A stretch of DNA of 64,000 nt, taken from positions 161,531 through 225,530 of the forward strand of contig CAJKXZ010000003.1 of assembly GCA_905203995.1 (NCBI GenBank), in the 5' to 3' direction. The stretch comes from an uncultured Methanomassiliicoccus sp. Lineage in GTDB: Archaea > Thermoplasmatota > Thermoplasmata > Methanomassiliicoccales > Methanomassiliicoccaceae. The notes beneath the pieces were generated by a model. The model saw only the letters and a list, made by a program, of their open reading frames with translations, had not been told where the DNA came from and searched no databases. The translations under genes and the position numbers were made by a program. Below are positions 1-8,803 of the stretch, piece after piece. How positions within the stretch are numbered: the stretch's first letter is position 1; each line of letters starts with the position of its first letter.

Positions 1-932
1 GCATTCATTGCGTAGCTCACATCTATCAGCTTTATGATTTATTGCCTGTGACACACTGGTTCTATGCATCACCATGGTTAGCCGACTTAGGCTGCAACAT
101 GATTTACAAGGACACCCTCCCTCCAATTCCAGAGTCCGAAATTCTTCATGAACCCGGCGATGTAGACAACCTCCACGTACCAAGCACTGAAGAACTGTAC
201 AATGGATGGACTTACTCTCAATACAAGAGTCTCTATTCCTATGTCCAGAAGAACATACCTCAGACCTTTGTGCCAATCGCCTACGGATTTGATCCAGTAG
301 GAGAAGCAGCAGCTCTCTGCGGTGTAGAAAACTTCATCATGTGGACCTTTGTCGAACAGGAAGCTGCCCACAAGCTGCTTGCCAAGTTCACCGAGACTTC
401 GGTAAACGGCGCACTTTGCACCGCCAAAGATCACGGTTACTCCATGTTGATCGTGGCTTCCATCTTAGCAAATAATGACATCTTTTCCGACGAAGCCATC
501 AAAGAATTCTCGGTTAAATACATGAAAGATTACGTGAACAAGTCTTTCCGGGGCGGTGCTGGCCCGCAGGTCTTCTATCACTGCTGTGGCAATCATGAAA
601 CGAGCTATAAGCAGTTCCATAGTCTGGTGTGGTCGCCGCTTACTGAAATGCATATCGGCTATAAGGGGCAGGAAGCATTTCCTTCTGACCTTTTGATAAA
701 AGAATTCGGGGCCAAAGCTACCTGCATGGGCTCGGTTGATACCAAATTGCTAATCAGTCCCAATCCTAAGGCAGTCTATGATGCTTCAGTTAAGCAGATC
801 GTGGCTGGCAGAGACTCACCGCGGGGCTATGTCCTTGGTGCTTCTTGCGAATGTCCACCGTACGCCTTACCCGGCAACATTTTAGCCATGACGCAAGCCG
901 CCAAAGATTATGGTACCTACGGCACTTGGTAA
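1..932 (+). CDS. URO-D family (corrinoid/CoM methyltransferase-like) protein, copy 1, 5' end outside window
   Basis: The gene runs in from before the window. The frame is open from base 3 and aligns with the downstream paralogue, so roughly 68 N-terminal residues are missing here. The family is the uroporphyrinogen decarboxylase-like superfamily, whose methanogen members (MtaA, MtbA, MtsA) move methyl groups between corrinoid proteins and coenzyme M. The likely zinc site is visible as HCC in FYHCCGNH and a Cys near the C-terminus in SCECPP. No corrinoid protein gene is next to it, so the substrate is unknown. The first 380 bases are almost identical to copy 2, after which the two genes diverge abruptly. 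The gene ends at a hairpin plus T-run. Confidence 0.75.
   Translation, partial: IHCVAHIYQLYDLLPVTHWFYASPWLADLGCNMIYKDTLPPIPESEILHEPGDVDNLHVPSTEELYNGWTYSQYKSLYSYVQKNIPQTFVPIAYGFDPVGEAAALCGVENFIMWTFVEQEAAHKLLAKFTETSVNGALCTAKDHGYSMLIVASILANNDIFSDEAIKEFSVKYMKDYVNKSFRGGAGPQVFYHCCGNHETSYKQFHSLVWSPLTEMHIGYKGQEAFPSDLLIKEFGAKATCMGSVDTKLLISPNPKAVYDASVKQIVAGRDSPRGYVLGASCECPPYALPGNILAMTQAAKDYGTYGTW
18..397 (+). repeat. Near-identical block shared with 1435-1814 (copy A)
   Basis: These 380 bases match 1435-1814 at a fixed offset of 1417 with one difference that I found (C at 375, T at 1792). Outside the block the paralogues differ at many third-codon positions and at the protein level. The sharp edge suggests gene conversion or a recent partial duplication. 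Confidence 0.85.
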
Positions 933-937
933 CCGAA

Positions 938-958
938 GTCCGGCAACGGACCTTTTTT
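938..958 (+). terminator. Hairpin plus T-run after URO-D copy 1
   Basis: The stem GTCCG/CGGAC with a GCAA loop is followed by six T residues, six bases after the stop codon. This ends the first methyltransferase transcript before the T-rich 933-1233 spacer. Apart from the promoter of copy 2, I see nothing else in that spacer. Confidence 0.6.
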
Positions 959-1193
959 CATTTTTCTCATTTTATATCTCTTAATAATATTGTTTTACAA
1001 CTCAGTATGATCTGGCTCTTGTTAACTTCAATAATTCCTCATTTTTCTAACTCATGTAATATTAAAGATTGGACTCAAATAAAGAAACATTTTTTCATGT
1101 ACCTTCTTTTTGATAAGAATTGTTTGCGTTTAGCATTCTCAACTCGTATATTTTGTAACAATTTTGCGTTTTTACACCATTTTTTGTCACAAG

Positions 1194-1206
1194 TCTTATA
1201 TATTTA
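1194..1206 (+). promoter_or_regulatory. TATA box of URO-D copy 2
   Basis: The sequence CTTATATATTTA lies about 30 bases upstream of the ATG at 1234. With usual archaeal spacing, transcription would begin about 10 bases before the start codon, giving a very short leader that contains GGGGA. Confidence 0.5.
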
Positions 1207-1233
1207 CGCGATTCTATCAGTATCGGGGATTAT

Positions 1234-2349
1234 ATGGGATACGAAGAGTTATTTCCACCGTATGATATGGAATGGCACGCCCATTCCACTAGGCGTTTTG
1301 CAAATCCCTTTGTCGATAACAAATTCGACAGAGTTGATGTAGATCCAATTATGCTCTCACATGCTGCAGTAGCATGCGGATATACAATCAGGGATTTCTA
1401 CGAGAAGCCAGAACTTGGAATCCATTGTCTCGCACACATCTATCAGCTTTATGATTTATTGCCTGTGACACACTGGTTCTATGCATCACCATGGTTAGCC
1501 GACTTAGGCTGCAACATGATTTACAAGGACACCCTCCCTCCAATTCCAGAGTCCGAAATTCTTCATGAACCCGGCGATGTAGACAACCTCCACGTACCAA
1601 GCACTGAAGAACTGTACAATGGATGGACTTACTCTCAATACAAGAGTCTCTATTCCTATGTCCAGAAGAACATACCTCAGACCTTTGTGCCAATCGCCTA
1701 CGGATTTGATCCAGTAGGAGAAGCAGCAGCTCTCTGCGGTGTAGAAAACTTCATCATGTGGACCTTTGTCGAACAGGAAGCTGCCCACAAGTTGCTTGCC
1801 AAGTTCACCGAGACCGCAGTAAACGGTGCTCTGTGTACTGCTAAAGACTATGGCTCCGCAATGCTGGTTATCGCTTCAGTTTTAGCCAACAACGATATCT
1901 TCTCTGACGAAGCAATCAGAGAGTACTCTGTTAAATACATGAGAGAATACGTTGACAAGTCCTTCCGTGGCGGCGCTGGACCACAGATCTTCTATCACTG
2001 CTGTGGAAACCACGAAACAAGCTACAAGGAATTCCAGAACCTTATCTGGTCTCCGTTCACTGTATTCCATGTTGGATACAAGGGCCAAGAGGCTTTCCCC
2101 TCTGATCTCCTTGTACAGGAATACGGAAACAAAGCCACTTGCATGGGATCTGTCGATACCAAGCTCTTAATCAACCCCAATCCAAAGGTTGTTTACGATG
2201 CCTCTGCTAAACAGATCGTTGCTGGAAGAGACGCTCCACGCGGATATATCCTTGGTGCTTCTTGTGAATGCCCACCATATGCTTTACCTGGCAACATCCT
2301 TGCCATGACTCGCGCAGCTAAAGACTATGGTACCTATGGAAAATGGTGA
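1234..2349 (+). CDS. URO-D family (corrinoid/CoM methyltransferase-like) protein, copy 2
   Basis: A complete 371-residue member of the uroporphyrinogen decarboxylase-like methyltransferase superfamily, close to the usual length of about 340-370. A putative zinc site is formed by HCC in FYHCCGNH and a Cys in LGASCECPP, matching the HxC...C pattern of methylcobalamin:CoM methyltransferases. The ATG at 1234 is preceded by GGGGA and a TATA box. Ten bases downstream lies a small zinc-ribbon gene, so the two are probably co-transcribed. No methylamine- or methanol-specific partner (MttB, MtbB, MtaB, corrinoid protein) is in view. The methyl donor is therefore unassigned, and a non-methanogenic role of the fold cannot be excluded. 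Confidence 0.8.
   Translation: MGYEELFPPYDMEWHAHSTRRFANPFVDNKFDRVDVDPIMLSHAAVACGYTIRDFYEKPELGIHCLAHIYQLYDLLPVTHWFYASPWLADLGCNMIYKDTLPPIPESEILHEPGDVDNLHVPSTEELYNGWTYSQYKSLYSYVQKNIPQTFVPIAYGFDPVGEAAALCGVENFIMWTFVEQEAAHKLLAKFTETAVNGALCTAKDYGSAMLVIASVLANNDIFSDEAIREYSVKYMREYVDKSFRGGAGPQIFYHCCGNHETSYKEFQNLIWSPFTVFHVGYKGQEAFPSDLLVQEYGNKATCMGSVDTKLLINPNPKVVYDASAKQIVAGRDAPRGYILGASCECPPYALPGNILAMTRAAKDYGTYGKW
1435..1814 (+). repeat. Near-identical block shared with 18-397 (copy B)
   Basis: Partner of the block at 18-397, covering codons about 68-194 of copy 2. Both copies end at the same CCGAGAC heptamer, beyond which third positions and some amino acids differ. Confidence 0.85.
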
Positions 2350-2358
2350 GGTGAGAAA

Positions 2359-2805
2359 ATGGATGCAAAATTCTCTGACAGCGTAAAAGAACTCATTGGA
2401 GAGAGAGGTCTAAAGATTGATGATGTTATCGATGTCATCAACACTGCTGAAGCAAGCGGTAAAAAGATAAACAACGGCTCCCAGAACCTTGCCAAAAAGC
2501 GTATTGGAGAAGTCACAATCTATGCTTTGTACGACAACAACGGCAACGTAGAGAGTGCTTACTCCCACCGTATGGTACTTGGAGACCTGCAGAAGACAAC
2601 AGATGAACCAGATCCAACCGACTGGGTTTGTGTCTCCTGTAATGAAAAGGCTGTTATTGGAACAGTTCTGATGACCTATATGGGTGTCACCAGGTCTGGA
2701 CCAGCTGTTGTTTGCGAAAAGTGCGGTGACGCTTGGGTAGAAGAATACCTGGCTACCAAGACCATTGCAGCAGCAGAAGGCCTCTTCGAAAAGAAGAAAG
2801 CATAA
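2359..2805 (+). CDS. Small zinc-ribbon protein next to the URO-D methyltransferase
   Basis: A 148-residue protein of unknown function. The first 90 residues are a mixed alpha/beta segment without a motif I recognise. The C-terminal half has two CxxC pairs (CVSC and CEKC, 31 residues apart), a probable rubredoxin-like or zinc-ribbon metal site. A GAGGTGAGAAAATG context places a good ribosome-binding site just before the ATG, overlapping the end of the upstream methyltransferase. The tight spacing and shared strand suggest an electron-transfer or accessory role for the methyltransferase, which is inference. A terminator hairpin follows. Confidence 0.7.
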   Translation: MDAKFSDSVKELIGERGLKIDDVIDVINTAEASGKKINNGSQNLAKKRIGEVTIYALYDNNGNVESAYSHRMVLGDLQKTTDEPDPTDWVCVSCNEKAVIGTVLMTYMGVTRSGPAVVCEKCGDAWVEEYLATKTIAAAEGLFEKKKA

Positions 2806-2813
2806 AACTGTTT

Positions 2814-2843
2814 AAGGGCCTTCCGGCCTTTCAATCTTTTTTT
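2814..2843 (+). terminator. Hairpin plus T-run
   Basis: AAGGGCC and GGCCTTT pair (one G-T) around a TTCC loop, followed by CTTTTTTT. It sits nine bases after the stop of the zinc-ribbon gene and separates it from the radical SAM gene. Confidence 0.65.
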
Positions 2844-2846
2844 GAA

Positions 2847-2856
2847 CTTTTATAGC
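2847..2856 (+). promoter_or_regulatory. TATA box of the radical SAM gene
   Basis: CTTTTATAGC lies about 28 bases before the ATG at 2880. There is no Shine-Dalgarno sequence before that ATG, which fits a leaderless transcript. Confidence 0.45.
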
Positions 2857-2879
2857 ATTTGCGATTATGGTGTTTATAC

Positions 2880-4244
2880 ATGAGTGAGATCATTGGCGAA
2901 ACAGAAAGTTTATGTCCAGAATGTTTAAAGGTCATTCCTGCCGTAAAAATTGCAGAGAATGATAATGTCTATCTGGAAAAAACCTGCCCTGAACATGGCA
3001 AGTATAAAGTTTTGATTTGGAGGGGCGTTGACGACTATCTTTCTTTGAAAAAATATGCCTGCGTGCCGTCAAAACCAGATGTCTGCGCGGTTGACAAAGA
3101 GGAAATCGTTTGTCCATTGGATTGTGGCTTATGTAAAGAACACACTCAACATACTTGTTTAGTAATTCTGGAAGTCACTAACGGCTGTAACCTCAAATGT
3201 CCGATTTGTTTTGCTTCTGCCAGTTCTGGTTACAAGTATCATCCTGATATTGAAACAATTCGTAAGATGTACCAGACTGCTTTAGACAGTGTAGGAGAAA
3301 ACGTCTGTATTCAGATTAGCGGCGGTGAACCGACGATCCGTGATGATCTGCCAGAAATTGTCAGAATGGGAAAAGAGATGGGCATTAGTTACATCGAAGT
3401 GAATACCAATGGTGTAAGATTTGCTGAAGATCTTGACTTTTTACAGCAATGCAAAGATGCCGGTGTTGATTCACTCTACTTCTCTTTTGATGGACTTACC
3501 AGCGATGTCTTCATGAAAACTTGCGGTAAAGATCTGCTGGAAACTAAGTTGAAAGCCATTGAAAATTGTAAGAAAGTAGAGATGGGCGTAACATTAGTTA
3601 CTGTCGTTTCGCCAGATATTAACATAAATCAAATCGGCCAGCTTATTGATTTTGCTAAACAAAATGTTCCTACTATCAAAGGCATTCATTTCCAGCCGTT
3701 AAGCTATTTTGGACGTTATCCAATCATTCCGCAGGATGACAACCGTACAGTTCTGCCTGATCTCTTAGTGGAAATTGAAAAACAAACCAAGGGGCAGTTA
3801 AGGGTAGACAATTTCATCCCGACTTCTTGCACCAATGTCCACTGCGATGTAAAGTCCATGTCGGTAATTCTTGAAGATGGTTCTTTATTCCCGTTAACAC
3901 ACCGGTCAATGGGTCCGCCTAAAGATACCTGCTGCGTAGCTTCCAAAACCCGTCAGGAAATCAGCGATCTCTGGCGCTTTGTCGACGAAAGTATGGAATC
4001 AGGCAAAGAAGCGGAACCCGGCAGCTGGGACGAATTTATTCAGCGGGCTAAAAGCAATTATCTTACTATTTCTTCAATGCCTTTCCAGGATGTCTGGAAT
4101 GTTGAAACAGAGCGTCTTCGTGGATGTTGCATTCATACCGTGACACCTGATGGAAGATTGATTCCCTTCTGTTTATTCAACATCAACAGCGTTCATGGCA
4201 AAACACTATACCGCCATGAAATCTTGGAAAAATATTCTCAATAA
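2880..4244 (+). CDS. Radical SAM enzyme of the Tes/MJ0619-like group
   Basis: A 454-residue radical SAM protein. The 4Fe-4S motif is CNLKCPIC (CxxxCxxC), about residue 104 onward. It is preceded by Cys-rich N-terminal motifs (CPEC, CPEHG, CPLDCGLC) and followed by SGGEPT, the SAM-binding GGE motif. C-terminal Cys motifs include GCCIHTV and PFC. This arrangement of extra Cys clusters is typical of the archaeal group containing MJ0619 and the tetraether synthase Tes, which act on lipids or pterin methylation. The exact product is not decidable here. I take ATG 2880, because an upstream in-frame start has no ribosome-binding site and the TATA spacing suits 2880. The gene may or may not act with the methyltransferase pair before it. 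Confidence 0.7.
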   Translation: MSEIIGETESLCPECLKVIPAVKIAENDNVYLEKTCPEHGKYKVLIWRGVDDYLSLKKYACVPSKPDVCAVDKEEIVCPLDCGLCKEHTQHTCLVILEVTNGCNLKCPICFASASSGYKYHPDIETIRKMYQTALDSVGENVCIQISGGEPTIRDDLPEIVRMGKEMGISYIEVNTNGVRFAEDLDFLQQCKDAGVDSLYFSFDGLTSDVFMKTCGKDLLETKLKAIENCKKVEMGVTLVTVVSPDININQIGQLIDFAKQNVPTIKGIHFQPLSYFGRYPIIPQDDNRTVLPDLLVEIEKQTKGQLRVDNFIPTSCTNVHCDVKSMSVILEDGSLFPLTHRSMGPPKDTCCVASKTRQEISDLWRFVDESMESGKEAEPGSWDEFIQRAKSNYLTISSMPFQDVWNVETERLRGCCIHTVTPDGRLIPFCLFNINSVHGKTLYRHEILEKYSQ

Positions 4245-4251
4245 AAGAGAA

Positions 4252-4268
4252 GCAGGCTTAACGCCTGC
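4252..4268. terminator. Bidirectional hairpin between convergent genes
   Basis: GCAGGC and GCCTGC pair around a short loop between the radical SAM gene and the convergent zinc-ribbon gene. The hairpin covers the last codon region of the minus-strand gene, and T-rich sequence lies on both sides. Confidence 0.5.
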
Positions 4269-4563
4269 CACTCTTACCTACACTTTTATTATAATTGTCT
4301 AAAATTCCGTTCATGTAAGTTGCAAGTTGTTTCTCTCTTTCTTTTGATTTTACGAGAACTCCGTTTATTGGAAATTCATAATCGCAGCGTAAACAGCGAG
4401 CAAGATTGCAGCCATAGGCGCCTTTGGCGCATCCTTTGCATGCAATAGCACGAGATTGAAAAAGTGAAAATTCTAAACCACAGCGAGGGCAAGTCATTTT
4501 CTTGGTAGTTTTCATCAATGCAGGTGTAATACCCACCCTCTCCATTTCAGGCGTTAACGGCAT
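4258..4563 (-). CDS. Small zinc-binding protein, two CxxC pairs
   Basis: A 101-residue protein of unknown function. The central part holds CPRC, a single C, CKGC, then CNLARCLRC, enough Cys for two zinc sites or a zinc-ribbon plus Fe-S cluster. The C-terminal third is basic and helical. A GAGGAAG ribosome-binding site precedes the ATG. It is convergent with the radical SAM gene and shares a terminator hairpin with it. I do not recognise the family. Confidence 0.6.
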   Translation of the reverse strand: MPLTPEMERVGITPALMKTTKKMTCPRCGLEFSLFQSRAIACKGCAKGAYGCNLARCLRCDYEFPINGVLVKSKEREKQLATYMNGILDNYNKSVGKSGRR

Positions 4564-4707
4564 TTTTCTTCCTCTTTTCCTATATTGTCCAGATGATAGA
4601 TAAGGGTTTGCCAGTACCTATCAATTCTGCCCATGTTTTGTAAAAATTATTGCATCATTTTCTGATTGATTAATTCAAATAGTTTGACCATTTTCATCAA
4701 TGTGCAT

Positions 4708-5328
4708 ATGGTTAAGATCGTCTTTAGAAAACTGAACAAATCGGATCTTCCCTACCTGAAATCAATGCTGACTGATATCTGGGAAATAGAGCGTTTTACT
4801 GCCGGTAATCAGATTCTAGCAAACCACATTATCTCTTCAATATTGTACGCCGATCTCATTAACCACAATTATTCGGAAATTGCGCTCTGTGACCATCGTG
4901 TCGTGGGCATCTTATTGGCACGTATTGGTAACGATAAAGAGTTCCATCCGCTGTGGAAGTTAAAAGAGTTTTATCATTCATTATGTTTGAAAATTTCTCG
5001 CAATAATCGTAATCTTCAGGAATACGAAAAGGTCAATAATTCCTTTAAGAAACTGTTAGCTAACCGCCCCTGCGCCAGCGAACTGATCTTTTTCATGGTG
5101 GCAAGCAGCATGCGTGGCCAAGGAGTTGGCAAATCATTAATCACGCATTATTTTGATAAATGCTCTTCACAGGACATCCATGAGCTCTGTCTGGTGACTG
5201 ATACTCAATGCAACTATGAATATTATAATAAAGCTGGCTTCACCCTCGAAGCCCACGAATCATTTCCTGTGAATCTTTCCACAGGTGAAGTCAATCATGA
5301 AACTTTCTTATACACATATAAACCATAA
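4708..5328 (+). CDS. GNAT family N-acetyltransferase
   Basis: About 206 residues with the GNAT fold. The acetyl-CoA pyrophosphate-binding motif A is RGQGVGKSLITHYF, following the strand ELIFFMVASSMRG. The C-terminal YNKAGF (YxxxGF) is the usual motif B tail. The ATG at 4708 (MVKIVFRKL) begins the first beta-strand expected for the family. An earlier in-frame ATG at 4666 adds 14 hydrophobic residues that do not align with it. The substrate is unknown. The gene stands alone ahead of the large signalling gene. Confidence 0.75.
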   Translation: MVKIVFRKLNKSDLPYLKSMLTDIWEIERFTAGNQILANHIISSILYADLINHNYSEIALCDHRVVGILLARIGNDKEFHPLWKLKEFYHSLCLKISRNNRNLQEYEKVNNSFKKLLANRPCASELIFFMVASSMRGQGVGKSLITHYFDKCSSQDIHELCLVTDTQCNYEYYNKAGFTLEAHESFPVNLSTGEVNHETFLYTYKP

Positions 5329-5463
5329 TATATTTTTAATATAAAATAAATATGCTAAATTATAGGGATCTTGGCTGCCGCATCGAGAAGCAATAGTTTA
5401 ACATTCAGAAACGCATTAATGACTCCAACTTAATGGATATGCTGGAAGTTGGAGGCTGCGCAT

Positions 5464-8400
5464 TTGCAAAACCCTGTAGATAATTACGATAACAACTCAT
5501 TAGAAAATACCAGTCCGATTGGACACGCCGCAGTGCTTTACGGATCTGATGACGATATGATCTCATCAATGATTCCACTGCTTATTGAAAGTGTTTCTGA
5601 TGAAAATCAGATGTGCCTATGTATTCTTGATGACACAATGTACATGGAGTTAACTAATCGACTTGCTGAGCAAGGCATTGACATCGCCGCTGCTCAAGAG
5701 TCTGAACGTCTGAATCATCTAATCAAGAGTGAGATTTTCTTTACCAAAGGCGTATTCAATCTTGAACACACCTTTGCTATTTTCAGCAGTATTGCCAATG
5801 CCTCAAAACTTCACGGATTCAAACAATTGAATATCTTCACCGACATGTCTTGGACACTTCCCAAGGTGTTAAACAGAGCAGAATATGAGCTCAAGCTAAA
5901 CACTCTTGCAGTACCCATTAAGTTAAACATGGTTTGCATGTATGATCTGCGGAAATTTTCATCAGATGCAGTCATGGATGCTTTAAGGACACACCCTACC
6001 ATTTACGCTAACGGCGTCAAATATGCCAATCCTTTCTCTACTCCGGCAGAGCGGTTGATGCATGAAGACTTCTCGGATCTGGAGCTGGAATATGCTTTAA
6101 GAATTATCCGTAACATCTACGATCTCCAAAGTGCACTTGCTTTCAGTGAAAATAACATTGAGCAGCTGGGAAACACGATTAAGTCCTGCAATCATGAAAA
6201 GAATGAATTATCCATCACTCTGAACGAACTTAAACTAAAATTTGATCAATATGCCGAAGGAATCTCCGATTGGATCTGGGAATCAGATGCTGAGGGAAAC
6301 TTCAACTATACATCTACTGCTGTCAATTATCTCCTGGGTGTCCAGAGGGAAGAAATTCTCGGTAAAGGTTTAACCTCAATCCTCATCGATGAAGACCAAG
6401 AAATACTTACTAAAGCTTTAGAGGAGGCCAAATATCGCATTGCATCATTTGGTCCTCTTGATCTGCGTGCTTCTAAAAACGGAGAGATTGTTCATCTACG
6501 GATTTCAGCCGTTCCTTTATTCCATCGCAATGGTACTTTCTTAGGCTATCGCGGTATCACGCGTGATATTACAAATGAAATTAATTCTGATATAAAAATT
6601 AAATCTCTTAATGAGGAAATTGCTGGTTATGCTGCTTCTTCAGCAGAGACTGCAAAAACTATTGAAGAATTAAAGAGCAGCATCGAATCAAAAGCCGCCG
6701 AGGTTCAGTCATTAACTGAAAATCTCTCTTCTGTGCAAAATGCCCTATCAGCCAAAGATCTGGAAATCACCAGGTTAAATGATGAGCTGCGGATCGAAAA
6801 AGACGGAGCATCGGAAATTCAAGAAAAGCTAGCTTCAAAAACGATGGAGCTTTCTATTCTTTCCAGTTCAATTGCAGCCTTTAAAGAAGAGACCGAACGG
6901 CTAACCGGCAAACTAATCGCCGAGCAAAATAATGTAAGCAAGGCGCAGTCAGACTTCGAAGCATACAAAGTGGAATCTGATAACGAGCGCTCTTCTTTGA
7001 AAGGCGAATTATTGACGGTGCAAACTGAATTGGAGGATACCAAACTCCTCCTTGCCAATAAGAATTCAGAAATTTCTACACTCACTTCCGCTGCGGCCAC
7101 TTTAGCTGATGAAAAACAAGCACTGGCATCGCAGTTAGATTCCCTTCGTGAAGATCTCAGCCGCAGTACTGCCGAGTTAACTTCTTTAACGGCAGAATTG
7201 GAAGATCTAAAATCAAAGTATAAAACAGAAGTATCGTCCTTATCTGATAAGCTGACTGCTTCGGAATCAGAATTATCCGATCTGCGGTCTTCTGTCGCGA
7301 GTAAAAATTCAGAAGTATTGACGCTGACGGCAGCGGCAGCATTACTGGCAGAAGAAAAACAAAGCTTAGAATCGCAGGTGGGTTCCCTGCAGACTGAGCT
7401 GAAAAACCATCGCGCTCAAACGGAATCATCCGATCTGGAAATTAATTCTCTCACCAATCGTAATGCTGAATTGCAAACACAACTGCAGACAACCACGAAG
7501 ATGGTTGAAGAGTTAAAATCATCTAAAAACTCTACTGATCTGGAACTTTCATCGCTTACCGAGAAAATCGTCCAAACAGAAAATGAGCTGAAAGCCAAAG
7601 ACGATGAATTGGTTTCAGTACGTGAAGCACTGTCCCTCAAAACAACTCAGCTTGATTCGTTTAATAAAATGTTAGATGACAAAAATGAAGAAATCACAAA
7701 CATGCTTAATGTCATTTCTTCCAAAGAAGTTGAGCTCAATGAGCTGCGTGAAAAGATCGCCACCCTGCATACTGATCTGGAGGCAGAACTTTCCGCAATG
7801 CGTAACGAACTGAAAACTTCTGTCACTCTGAGTATTGAAAATTACTATGAGGTGTTAGACTCTTCTGCAGAAGCCATCTGGGTAATCGACAACAATGGTG
7901 TGACTACCTTTACCAATAGAAGAATCTCCGAAATCTTCGGCTACTCTAAAGAAGAATTGCATGACAAAAAACCTACTGATTTCATGAATGCGGAATGGCT
8001 CAAAGCAGAGGATCGAAAATTCCTTGAAGAACGTGTCATTAAATTTGTCCGTAAAGACGGTTCTGATCTCTGGGTCATCGCTTCCTCCATACCACTAATT
8101 TCACATGATGGTGTTCCGAAAGGTATGATGGGCATTCTGGTTGACGTCACCGAACTCAAAAAATCAGTCCCACAGATGCAAAAACCAGCGCCGCAGAAGG
8201 ATCCCAATGACTTTATGGAATCACTCAACGATGCACTGACTTCTGTACTTTCCAACATTGCTCTGGTAAAAGATTACGTTATCCCTGAAGGGAGAATGTA
8301 TGATAAGCTAATCAGAGTGCAGGAAGCATCAGAAGCGGCAGTTCGTGCCATTGGTTATGATAAACTTCCCGATCTTTCTGCACCATTGGTCCACGGTGCT

Positions 8401-8766
8401 GGTAGAATTCTGATTATTGACGACAACGATGCCGTTTCCGAATCGATTTCCGACCTGCTCACTCATCTCGGTTACGATCCAGAATATGCTGCCGATGGTA
8501 CGGAAGGCTTAGAACTATGTACTGAGGCTGCTGCAGACAATCGTCCGTTCCTGGCCGCCATAGTCGACATCAACATTCCAGATTGTATTGATCAAGCTGC
8601 AAAAATGTCAGCAGTTAGTCCCGGCCTTAAGATAATCGCTACGGACGTTCTAGCTGGAGATCCAATTAGCGCCGAACCCACGGCCTTCGGCTTTGCTGCC
8701 GCACTCGCTAAACCATTTTCTGCTGGAGAGTTATCTTCTTTGTTGAATAAACTCCTCAGCGCTTAA
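5464..8766 (+). CDS. MEDS-PAS-coiled coil-PAS-receiver signalling protein with degenerate kinase core
   Basis: About 1100 residues. Residues 15-200 resemble the MEDS (DcmR-type) sensory domain. A PAS domain lies around 265-375 (DWIWESDAEGNF...), a Ser/Glu-rich coiled coil at about 385-790, and a second PAS at about 792-900. A stretch around 920-975 resembles the HisKA segment of hybrid kinases but lacks the phospho-His, and no HATPase domain follows. The protein ends with a receiver domain (IIDDND, phospho-acceptor Asp near residue 1035 in IVDINIP, Lys in AKPF). I choose TTG 5464 because GGAGG lies nine bases upstream. It is probably cytoplasmic, with no membrane segment. It precedes a PaaK-type ligase on the same strand. 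Confidence 0.75.
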   Translation: MQNPVDNYDNNSLENTSPIGHAAVLYGSDDDMISSMIPLLIESVSDENQMCLCILDDTMYMELTNRLAEQGIDIAAAQESERLNHLIKSEIFFTKGVFNLEHTFAIFSSIANASKLHGFKQLNIFTDMSWTLPKVLNRAEYELKLNTLAVPIKLNMVCMYDLRKFSSDAVMDALRTHPTIYANGVKYANPFSTPAERLMHEDFSDLELEYALRIIRNIYDLQSALAFSENNIEQLGNTIKSCNHEKNELSITLNELKLKFDQYAEGISDWIWESDAEGNFNYTSTAVNYLLGVQREEILGKGLTSILIDEDQEILTKALEEAKYRIASFGPLDLRASKNGEIVHLRISAVPLFHRNGTFLGYRGITRDITNEINSDIKIKSLNEEIAGYAASSAETAKTIEELKSSIESKAAEVQSLTENLSSVQNALSAKDLEITRLNDELRIEKDGASEIQEKLASKTMELSILSSSIAAFKEETERLTGKLIAEQNNVSKAQSDFEAYKVESDNERSSLKGELLTVQTELEDTKLLLANKNSEISTLTSAAATLADEKQALASQLDSLREDLSRSTAELTSLTAELEDLKSKYKTEVSSLSDKLTASESELSDLRSSVASKNSEVLTLTAAAALLAEEKQSLESQVGSLQTELKNHRAQTESSDLEINSLTNRNAELQTQLQTTTKMVEELKSSKNSTDLELSSLTEKIVQTENELKAKDDELVSVREALSLKTTQLDSFNKMLDDKNEEITNMLNVISSKEVELNELREKIATLHTDLEAELSAMRNELKTSVTLSIENYYEVLDSSAEAIWVIDNNGVTTFTNRRISEIFGYSKEELHDKKPTDFMNAEWLKAEDRKFLEERVIKFVRKDGSDLWVIASSIPLISHDGVPKGMMGILVDVTELKKSVPQMQKPAPQKDPNDFMESLNDALTSVLSNIALVKDYVIPEGRMYDKLIRVQEASEAAVRAIGYDKLPDLSAPLVHGAGRILIIDDNDAVSESISDLLTHLGYDPEYAADGTEGLELCTEAAADNRPFLAAIVDINIPDCIDQAAKMSAVSPGLKIIATDVLAGDPISAEPTAFGFAAALAKPFSAGELSSLLNKLLSA

Positions 8767-8803
8767 TCTCTTCAACTTAAATGATCATCACTTAGGTGAA
8801 ACC

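Noticed and set aside
42..932. The first methyltransferase as a complete gene starting at TTG 42
   Set aside because: The frame is open back to base 3 and aligns with the paralogue there, so the true start is outside the window.
845..1342. A 165-codon frame across the spacer between the two methyltransferase genes
   Set aside because: It overlaps both genes in another frame, is rich in aromatic residues from T-rich spacer, and lacks a ribosome-binding site.
5433..5463. ATG 5433 as the start of the large signalling gene
   Set aside because: It is in a different frame and meets a stop after about 16 codons. TTG 5464 with GGAGG nine bases upstream fits better.
6600..7800. Long antisense frames inside the coiled coil of the signalling gene
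   Set aside because: They are mirror images of a Ser/Leu/Glu-rich coding strand and have no start signals or family features.
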